Positions 6,429-12,060 of a stretch of 12,060 nt of DNA are shown one piece after another. Every line of letters begins with the position of its first letter. The first letter of the stretch is position 1. The DNA is from Bacteroidales bacterium (GTDB taxonomy: Bacteria; Bacteroidota; Bacteroidia; Bacteroidales; Bacteroidaceae), in NCBI GenBank assembly GCA_004552195.1, contig SFPC01000064.1, positions 1 to 12,060 on the forward strand, written 5' to 3'. The notes below the pieces were generated by a model. That model was not told the DNA's origin. It did not search any database and worked only from the letters and a program-made list of their open reading frames with translations. The translations under genes were made by a program, and so were the position numbers.

Positions 6429-6453
6429 CTTAGTGCCGCCGCCCTATCCAACT

Positions 6454-8607
6454 ATGTGTTTGTAACGTTTAAGCTGCTTGTTGGCAGCTGTTTTTATGTG
6501 TTTCCCCCTGGCGGGGCGTTCACGCGAAGTAAGCAATTTTGATTTCGGCTGGCAATTTGCCCGCTATGGTCTGCAACCTGACTGCACCCGCATGGAGGAG
6601 CCTCAAGGTCTGGAAGCCCCCGGTCACGACGACAGCCATTGGCGTCCGCTCGACCTGCCCCACGACTGGGGCGTGGAAGGGCCGTTCCGAACCGAGCTGG
6701 AAGGGAATACGGCCAAGCTGCCCTGGGGCGCCATCGGCTGGTACCGCAAGCACTTCCATGTCGGCAAGGACCTGCTGGGAAAGAAACTCTACCTGGACTT
6801 CGACGGAGCCATGGCCAACGCCCAAGTGTGGGTCAACGGCCGGTTGGCTGGCGGACATCCCTACGGCTACACCTCGTTCAGGGTAGACATCACCCCTTTT
6901 GTGGCATACGGTTGCGAAAACGTGGTGGCCGTGCGCCTGAACACCGAGCAGCTGGGTTCGCGCTGGTATCCCGGAGCCGGCATCTATCGCCATGTGCGCC
7001 TGGTCAGCACGGAGCGCGTACACGTGGACCATTGGGGCGTGTTTGTGCGAACACCGCAGGTGAACGCGGAAGAAGCAAGTGCCTTGGTGCGTGTGGACAT
7101 CGAGAACTATCTGCTCAAGGCCGTCAAGGGCACTTTCAGCGTGGAGATCTTAGAAACAGACGCGAACGACCGCATTGGCCGCAAGGTGGTTTCGTTGCGC
7201 GGAAAGGAACTGCAGCTTAATGCCGGTGCCAAGGTTACGGACAGCCTGCTGCTCAGAGTCAAGCGTCCGGTGCTGTGGAGCGTGGAGCATCCCGCCCGCT
7301 ATGTGGCCCGCGTGAAAGTGTTTGCCGACGGAAAGGAGACCGATTGCTACGACCAGCCCTTCGATTTCCGCACCATCCAGTTCTCACACGATGAAGGGTT
7401 CCTGCTCAACGGCAAGAAGATGAAAATCCAAGGCACGTGTAATCACCACGACTTGGGTGCGTTGGGCACGGCAGTCAACGGCACGGAGCTGCAAGTGGAC
7501 GTTCACGGCATGAACTATGCGGTGAGTGCGTATGGCGGCAAGGACCTCTACGGCACTTTCCTGGACATGCCCGGCCACGAGCACATCGTGGGCTATTCCA
7601 GCGAGAGCAGTTCGACCATCAGCTCGCGCGGAGAGTACTTCCCGCGCAAGTTCCAAGTGACGGTCTACGACACCCAAGAACCCGGCTGGGACTCCCTGCC
7701 CGACTATGAGTTTGCTGCCCTCGAACGCTACCCGACCATTTGCGGAGAATTCGTCAGGACGGGCTTTGACTACCTGGGCGAACCCACGCCGTTCAACTCC
7801 GACAACAGTGTCCTGCTCAATCATGCAGCAGGCATGACGGCTGAAGAACTGGAAGAGCAGCGAAAGGCACTGGAGGAGATGGACAAGAACCGCCCCACCT
7901 CGCGCAGCAGCTACTTCTGCATCGTCGACCTGGCCGGCTTTCCCAAGGACCGCTACTACCTGTACCAGTCGCATTGGCTGCCGAAAAAGCCCATGGCACA
8001 CGTGCTGCCGCATTGGAACCATCCGGGCAAGAAAGGGCAACATATCCCGGTTTATGTGTACACGTCGGGCCAAGAGGCCGAACTTTTCCTGAACGGAAAA
8101 CCACTGGGCCGCAAGCGGAAAGGGCAGTATGAGCACCGCCTGAAGTGGGGCAACGTAGTGTACGAGCCGGGCGAACTGAAAGTGGTGGCCTACAAAGACG
8201 GACGGCTATGGGCCGAGGACAAGGTGCAGACCACCGGCAAGGCGTGCCGCCTCAAACTGACAGCCGACAAGACCTCGGTGCGCAGCGACGGCGACGATTT
8301 GGTGTTTGTGCGCATTGCATGTCTGGACGAAGCAGGCAACGAGGTGCCCGATGCCGAACCGGTCATCTCATGCCGGGCAGAAGGCTGCGGCACGGTGATT
8401 GCCACAGACAACGGCGACGCCACTTGCCTCATAAGGTTCTCGGAAACCACCCGTCCTGCATTCAACGGCCTGATGCTGGCCATCGTTAAGCCTCATCGCG
8501 ACCAGTCGGGCAAGCTGCGGCTCCGTGTGGAAGCGGAAGGTCTGGAAGGGGCTTCGCTTGACCTAACCGTAAAAAATAACAGATTGTGGAGTTTGCGAAG
8601 TTCCTGA
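6454..8607 (+). pseudogene. GH2 beta-galactosidase-like glycosidase, disrupted
   Basis: An intact relative would be an exported GH2 enzyme removing beta-galactosyl or related sugars from glycans. The ATG at 6454 reads MCL-stop-RLSCLLAAVFMCFPLAG, a signal peptide interrupted by TAA at 6463-6465; the frame then stays open, and only a TTG at 6478 could restart it. The sugar-binding domain (GAIGWYRKHF, FDGAMANAQVWVNG, GSRWYPGAGIYR) and Ig-like domain are present. The barrel starts normally (GTCNHHDLGALGTAVN) but at about 7480 jumps to GTELQVDVHGMNY. This skips the usual RTSHNPP and GNE segments, hence the acid/base glutamate; roughly 130-160 residues seem lost. The nucleophile candidate (SSESS, codon 7603-7605) remains. 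Conserved FVWTGFDY reads FVRTGFDY (7756-7758) and YFGIVDLAGFPKD has Cys for Gly (7918-7920). C-terminal domains appear complete. Size of the deletion is estimated from memory of the family. Confidence 0.8.
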
Positions 8608-8872
8608 GAGCCAAGAACAAGCGTAAGTAAACGATTTCCTTATGTCCTACCCCACCTACCCGCTCCTATGGAGCATCGGCGTGGTATGCGGGAAAAATGT
8701 AATTATTAAATTTTGAAATGCTCTTCATTCAACAAAAAATTCAAAAGATCCTACTTAGAACTTGATATGTAGGTAGCTCCACTTTGCATGGAAAAGCCGG
8801 AAGTTTCTGCACATAAAACAAAAAACCGTGCTATAAGCTATTGTTCTGATATATAGACCAAACAAACATTGT

Positions 8873-8889
8873 ACTAATTACAAATTAGT
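8873..8889. promoter_or_regulatory. 17-bp palindrome upstream of the pflB promoter
   Basis: ACTAATT (8873-8879) and AATTAGT (8883-8889) form a perfect inverted repeat around ACA. Its centre is about 65 bp before the likely pflB transcription start, a position typical for an activator. It does not match the FNR, CRP or Rex consensus, so no regulator is assigned. Confidence 0.35.
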
Positions 8890-8911
8890 TAAAAGAATGT
8901 ATTGGGGAATG

Positions 8912-8942
8912 TTGTAAAACTGAGAGTTATGTCCTACCTTTG
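8912..8942 (+). promoter_or_regulatory. pflB promoter
   Basis: TTG (8912-8914) is followed after 20 bp by TACCTTTG (8935-8942), a perfect TAnnTTTG box at standard Bacteroidales spacing. The start would fall near 8946, leaving an untranslated leader of about 180 nt before the pflB ATG. Confidence 0.75.
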
Positions 8943-8965
8943 CCATGCAAAACACAAGAAATAGG

Positions 8966-9093
8966 CTCGGCTTACAGGCTGTTTTGTATAGCTTATTCTT
9001 TCAAAAACAAAAGTTTATCGGGTTTCACTCCGCACGAAGCGTCGCCTACAGGGTGAAAGTATTGAGCCGAGAGAAGGCCCGAAACGCAAGCCG
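8966..9093 (+). promoter_or_regulatory. Structured pflB leader with alternative pairings
   Basis: CTCGGCT (8966-8972) pairs perfectly with AGCCGAG (9065-9071), extendable to 9 bp. It encloses a stem TTTCACTC/GGGTGAAA (9023-9030 with 9051-9058, one wobble) and a small CGC/GCG hairpin (9031-9033 with 9039-9041). CGGCTT (8968-8973) can instead pair with AAGCCG (9088-9093), and GTTTC (9022-9026) with GAAAC (9081-9085), so two mutually exclusive folds are possible. I do not recognise a known riboswitch class. Confidence 0.4.
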
Positions 9094-9129
9094 AAAACTA
9101 TATTACTCACATCTCTAATCCTTGAACCA

Positions 9130-11271
9130 ATGAACTTTATTGAAGGACCCTGGAACGAACAAATTAACGTAACGGACTTTGTTCACCGTAACCTTACTTC
9201 TTATGAAGGCGATGCCTCCTTCCTGGTTGGCCCCACAGAACGTACCACAAAATTGTGGAACATCTGCCTGCAGGCACTTGAAGAAGAGCGCGCCAACGGA
9301 GGTGTTCGTTCACTCGACCCCAACACCGTATCTACCATTTCCTCGCACAAGGCCGGCTATATCGACAAGGACAATGAGCTGATTGTCGGATTGCAGACCG
9401 ACGAACTGCTCCGCCGCGCCATCAAGCCTTTCGGAGGCATCAAAGTGGTAGAAAAGGCCTGCGCTCAGCAGGGTACGGAAGTAAGTCCGAAGGTGAAGGA
9501 CATCTTCACGCACTACCGTAAGACGCACAACGATGGTGTGTTCGACGTTTACACGGAAGAAATCCGCCGTTTCCGTTCACTCGGCTTCCTTACGGGTCTG
9601 CCCGACAATTATGCCCGAGGCCGCATCATCGGCGACTATCGCCGTCTGGCTCTCTACGGCATCGACCGCATCATCGAAGCCAAAAAGGCTGACTTGGCCT
9701 CGCTCAAAGGCCCGATGACGGACGCTCAAATCCGTCTGCGAGAAGAGGTGGCTGAACAAATCAAGGCTTTGGCCGAAATCAAGGTGCTGGGCGAATACTA
9801 CGGCTTAGACCTGAGCCGTCCAGCACAGAACGCCCAAGAGGCTGTTCAGTGGGTTTACATGGCTTATCTAGCAGCCGTAAAGGAACAGGACGGTGCCGCC
9901 ATGTCGCTGGGTAATGTTTCCTCGTTCCTCGACATCTACATCGAGCACGACCTGAAGCACGACCTCATCGACGAGACTTTTGCTCAGGAACTCATCGACC
10001 AGTTTGTCATGAAGCTGCGCATGGTGCGCCACCTGCGTATGGAGGCTTACAACGAAATCTTTGCCGGCGACCCCACTTGGGTTACGGAGTCCATCGGAGG
10101 ACGCTTCAACGACGGACGCACAAAGGTTACGAAGACTTCCTTCCGCTTCTTGCAGACGCTCTACAACCTCGGCCCCTCGCCCGAACCCAACCTCACGGTG
10201 CTGTGGAGCCCCACGCTGATGCGCGAGGTGCGCGGCTCTGACGACTATGGCATTGCCTGCTGCGTTTCCTATCAGGACATTGGCCGTCAAATCCAGTTCT
10301 TCGGTGCACGCTGCAACTTGGCCAAGGCGCTGTTGCTGGCCATCAACGGCGGACGCTGCGAGAAGACGGGTACGGTGATGGTAGAAGGTATTCCCGTGCT
10401 GACCTCCGACAAGCTGAACTTTGAAGAAGTGATGCACAACTACAAGCTGGTGCTGACGCAGATTGCCCGCGTGTACAACGATGCCATGAACATCATCCAC
10501 TACATGCACGACAAGTATTACTACGAGAAGGCTCAGATGGCTTTCGTGGATACCAACCCGCGCATCAACCTGGCTTACGGTGCCGCCGGACTCTCTATCG
10601 CCATCGACTCGCTGTCGGCCATCAAGTATGCCAAGGTGACGGCTAAGCGCAACGACATCGGCCTGACCGAGAGCTTCGATATCCAGGGCGAGTTCCCCTG
10701 CTTCGGCAACAACGACGACCGTGTGGACCACCTCGGCGTTGACCTCGTTTACTTCTTCATGGAAGAGCTGAAGAAGTTGCCGGTTTACAAGAATGCCCGC
10801 CCCACCCTCTCGCTGCTCACTATCACTTCCAACGTGATGTACGGCAAAAAGACGGGTGCTACCCCCGACGGACGCGCTGCCGGTGTGGCCTTCGCTCCGG
10901 GTGCCAACCCGATGCACGGTCGCGACAAGAGCGGTGCCGTGGCTTCGCTGGCTTCGGTAGCTAAACTCCGCTACCGCGATTCGCAGGACGGTATCTCCAA
11001 CACTTTCAGCATCGTACCGAAGAGCCTCGGACCCACGCCCGAAGAGCGTGTGGAGAACCTCGTGACGATGATGGACGGCTACTTCACCAAGGGTGCACAC
11101 CACCTGAACGTGAACGTGCTGAACCGCGAAATGCTGGAGGATGCCATGGTACATCCTGAGAAGTATCCGCAGCTGACCATCCGCGTGAGCGGCTATGCTG
11201 TAAACTTTGTGAAACTTTCGCGCGAACACCAGCTGGAGGTTATCTCCCGCTCGTTCCACCAGAGCATGTAA
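9130..11271 (+). CDS. pflB: Formate C-acetyltransferase (pyruvate formate-lyase) with an internal in-frame gap
   Basis: PflB is a glycyl-radical enzyme converting pyruvate and CoA to acetyl-CoA and formate in anaerobic fermentation. The 713-residue product has the double active-site cysteine C377-C378 ([13 protein letters not shown]), matching E. coli C418/C419, and the glycyl-radical site G688 in [10 protein letters not shown], 25 residues from the C-terminus. Other conserved segments include [29 protein letters not shown] and [16 protein letters not shown]. At L363/M364 (nt 10218/10219) TVLWSPTL runs directly into [11 protein letters not shown]. Family members, for example E. coli PFL, have about 25 more residues here, including the conserved SSxQYENDD segment, so a 75-bp in-frame deletion is likely; this also explains the length shortfall. 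Whether the enzyme works is uncertain. A clear promoter, a long leader and a terminator bracket the gene as a single transcript; the activase gene pflA does not follow. Confidence 0.92.
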   Translation: MNFIEGPWNEQINVTDFVHRNLTSYEGDASFLVGPTERTTKLWNICLQALEEERANGGVRSLDPNTVSTISSHKAGYIDKDNELIVGLQTDELLRRAIKPFGGIKVVEKACAQQGTEVSPKVKDIFTHYRKTHNDGVFDVYTEEIRRFRSLGFLTGLPDNYARGRIIGDYRRLALYGIDRIIEAKKADLASLKGPMTDAQIRLREEVAEQIKALAEIKVLGEYYGLDLSRPAQNAQEAVQWVYMAYLAAVKEQDGAAMSLGNVSSFLDIYIEHDLKHDLIDETFAQELIDQFVMKLRMVRHLRMEAYNEIFAGDPTWVTESIGGRFNDGRTKVTKTSFRFLQTLYNLGPSPEPNLTVLWSPTLMREVRGSDDYGIACCVSYQDIGRQIQFFGARCNLAKALLLAINGGRCEKTGTVMVEGIPVLTSDKLNFEEVMHNYKLVLTQIARVYNDAMNIIHYMHDKYYYEKAQMAFVDTNPRINLAYGAAGLSIAIDSLSAIKYAKVTAKRNDIGLTESFDIQGEFPCFGNNDDRVDHLGVDLVYFFMEELKKLPVYKNARPTLSLLTITSNVMYGKKTGATPDGRAAGVAFAPGANPMHGRDKSGAVASLASVAKLRYRDSQDGISNTFSIVPKSLGPTPEERVENLVTMMDGYFTKGAHHLNVNVLNREMLEDAMVHPEKYPQLTIRVSGYAVNFVKLSREHQLEVISRSFHQSM

Positions 11272-11297
11272 GCCCCTGAGGCTCAACATACTTTATC

Positions 11298-11339
11298 CGG
11301 GAAGAAGCATTGTACTCCACGCTTCTTCCCGTTTTTTTT
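11298..11339 (+). terminator. Intrinsic terminator of pflB
   Basis: CGGGAAGAAGC (11298-11308) pairs perfectly over 11 bp with GCTTCTTCCCG (11321-11331), followed at once by eight T (11332-11339). It lies 27 bp after the pflB stop and closes the transcript before any pflA gene. Confidence 0.95.
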
Positions 11340-11356
11340 ACCATGAAACACACATG

Positions 11357-11381
11357 AAACACTTATGAGGTGTTTTCTTTT
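11357..11381 (+). terminator. Possible secondary hairpin terminator after pflB
   Basis: AAACACTT (11357-11364) can pair with AGGTGTTT (11368-11375), with one wobble and a 3-nt loop, followed by TCTTTT. It lies 18 bp beyond the main terminator. The left arm belongs to a short tandem repeat ATGAAACAC (11343-11351 and 11354-11362). It may be a backup terminator or chance. Confidence 0.35.
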
Positions 11382-11476
11382 ATGATTGTTAGCGTTCCGA
11401 TACTTTTAACGTACAGCTGTAATTGTTGTTTCGAGTGGAAATAACAATATAAGGAAACAAGAACATATCCAGCCGG

Positions 11477-12060
11477 TCAGTCGCCTTCCAACACTTCGGC
11501 CGGGATGTCCAAAACGGGGAAGAAGCACTTTTGCGATGCTTCCGAATCGTCCTCCCCTTCACCTACTTCTCCATCATCATCGTCATCCTCCTCATCTAAC
11601 CACTGATAGGCATCGCAATTCTTCAAGCCAGGGGCGCCGTAATACTCATCGACCATACCGAATACACATATCAGCCTATGGAGATTATCGGGGAAAAAGG
11701 ATAAATTTACTTCATCGCGTACATAGGTATTTTTCATCAACTGCACAGCAGCACAGTTTTGCGGATTGGTTTCGTCGGGTGAGTCGGCAATGACAACATT
11801 GGTTTCCACCGCATTTTTTGTGCCGAATACCATATTTCCTATTTTTCCGGAAGGTACAAAACCCACAATGTAACCTGCTACTGCAACATAGTGACCTTTC
11901 TCCAAAAGTTTCAAATCAGCCACAGAGCAAAAATCATCAGGCAGTTCATCTTCGCCCGTATCGGGCTTTTCCTGTTGTTCCTCATCGGTAGTGGGCAACT
12001 CCAATTTCCCGCAGGAAACGATACTACCCAAGAGCATCAGAAAGCAGAATAAACAACATA
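11477..12060 (-). CDS. DUF6359-like outer lipoprotein, 5' end beyond the window
   Basis: This minus-strand frame stays open to the window edge. The first ATG inside the window (12037) gives 186 residues starting MLLGSIVSCGKLELP, but only eight residues would precede the lipobox cysteine (SIVSC). The upstream codons read CCLFCFL, so the real start of this lipid-anchored signal peptide is outside. Counting from 12037, a Glu/Asp/Pro-rich linker (about 15-35) is followed by a domain at about 36-147 with YVAVAGYIVGFV, ETNVVIADSPDET, CAAVQL and YYGAPGLKNCDAY. This resembles the OB-fold-like DUF6359 domain of Bacteroidales surface lipoproteins, function unknown. An acidic low-complexity run (148-165, almost all D/E/G) precedes the C-terminal CFFPVLDIPAEVLEGD. 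It converges with pflB; no terminator of its own is obvious. Lipoprotein nature is clear, the domain name moderately sure. Confidence 0.7.
   Translation of the reverse strand, partial: CCLFCFLMLLGSIVSCGKLELPTTDEEQQEKPDTGEDELPDDFCSVADLKLLEKGHYVAVAGYIVGFVPSGKIGNMVFGTKNAVETNVVIADSPDETNPQNCAAVQLMKNTYVRDEVNLSFFPDNLHRLICVFGMVDEYYGAPGLKNCDAYQWLDEEDDDDDGEVGEGEDDSEASQKCFFPVLDIPAEVLEGD

Larger units (their letters stand above)
6130..6453. other. Gap between the QueD-like gene and the GH2 pseudogene
   Basis: This 324-bp gap holds the terminator at 6165-6207, an 11-bp tandem repeat at 6217-6237, a -7 box at 6298-6305, an inverted pair AAGCGG/CCGCTT (6334-6339 and 6357-6362) and a decamer array at 6399-6428. 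No coding sequence or known RNA gene was seen. Confidence 0.75.
8608..9129. other. Gap between the GH2 pseudogene and pflB
   Basis: This 522-bp gap holds no gene I can support. It contains a hairpin (GCTCC-TAT-GGAGC, 8662-8674, inside CCCGC 8659-8663 / GCGGG 8688-8692) without a T run, AT-rich sequence from 8700 to 8930, a 17-bp palindrome (8873-8889), the pflB promoter (8912-8942) and the pflB leader. A short open stretch at 8580-8630 in another frame reads QIVEFAKFLRAKNKRK before a stop and may be a remnant of an alternative C-terminus or another gene. Confidence 0.75.

Noticed and set aside
8580..8630. Short frame reading QIVEFAKFLRAKNKRK at the GH2 3' end
   Set aside because: A stop directly precedes it and no start codon is available; too short to call, so mentioned only as a possible remnant.
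8659..8692. Hairpin after the GH2 pseudogene as a terminator
   Set aside because: The stems are short and followed by an A run rather than a T run on the plus strand.
8709..8755. Inverted pair TTTTGAA/TTCAAAA in the AT-rich gap
   Set aside because: Seven-bp matches are expected by chance in sequence this rich in A and T.
8946..9129. ZTP (pfl-type) riboswitch upstream of pflB
   Set aside because: The conserved CCGCCUGGGC-like and GGCG core segments of that class are not present; only generic stems could be supported.
9868..11289. Long open frame of 473 codons on the minus strand opposite pflB
   Set aside because: It is a codon-bias shadow of pflB: the product is a Val/His/Arg-rich sequence without recognisable motifs, while the plus strand encodes a clear PflB.
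11343..11364. Tandem repeat ATGAAACAC as a functional element
   Set aside because: Only two short copies next to a terminator, one forming part of a weak hairpin; no further evidence.
1..12060. CRISPR arrays, tRNA or rRNA genes, integrase attachment sites
   Set aside because: No regularly spaced repeats, no tRNA-like cloverleaf and no rRNA-like conserved segments were seen on either strand.

Overview
The window looks like a chromosomal segment of a Bacteroidales bacterium (Bacteroides, Phocaeicola or Prevotella type). The signs are perfect or near-perfect TAnnTTTG -7 boxes upstream of most genes, no clear Shine-Dalgarno sequences, a GH2 glycosidase, an AAA-ATPase-like/PD-(D/E)XK gene, a DUF6359-type lipoprotein, and a formate C-acetyltransferase with Bacteroides-like sequence. 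The genus is an inference and cannot be fixed from the sequence alone.

Layout. (1) 11-2193, plus strand: an EcoRI-family adenine methyltransferase overlaps by 4 bp a fused DUF262-HNH protein. This translationally coupled pair looks like a non-standard restriction-modification or modification-sensing unit. (2) 2366-4126, plus strand: an AAA-ATPase-like/PD-(D/E)XK protein behind its own promoter. (3) 4178-4285: a short element with 12-bp inverted ends between convergent genes. (4) 4309-5235, minus strand: oxyR, with both redox cysteines (C199, C208). (5) 5563-6129, plus strand: a divergently transcribed QueD/PTPS-fold protein that lacks the usual catalytic cysteine and carries a C-terminal zinc ribbon. 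A strong terminator follows, and the oxyR/QueD-like gap holds an OxyR-like palindrome. (6) 6454-8607, plus strand: a GH2 beta-galactosidase pseudogene with a stop at codon 4 and an internal deletion removing the acid/base part of the barrel. (7) 9130-11271, plus strand: pflB, with a clear promoter, a roughly 180-nt leader able to fold in alternative ways, and a strong terminator. About 25 normally conserved residues are missing just before the active-site cysteines, and no pflA follows. (8) 11477 to the window end, minus strand: a DUF6359-like lipoprotein whose start lies beyond the window.

How it fits together. The first 4.1 kb reads as DNA modification and defence cargo. The AT-rich block inside the methyltransferase suggests transfer or replacement of its specificity region. 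The rest is metabolic and stress housekeeping: peroxide sensing, a pteridine-type enzyme, a decayed polysaccharide enzyme and mixed-acid fermentation. The most promising undescribed items are the methyltransferase/DUF262-HNH pair, the Cys-less QueD-like zinc-ribbon protein with a possible OxyR operator, and the structured pflB leader.
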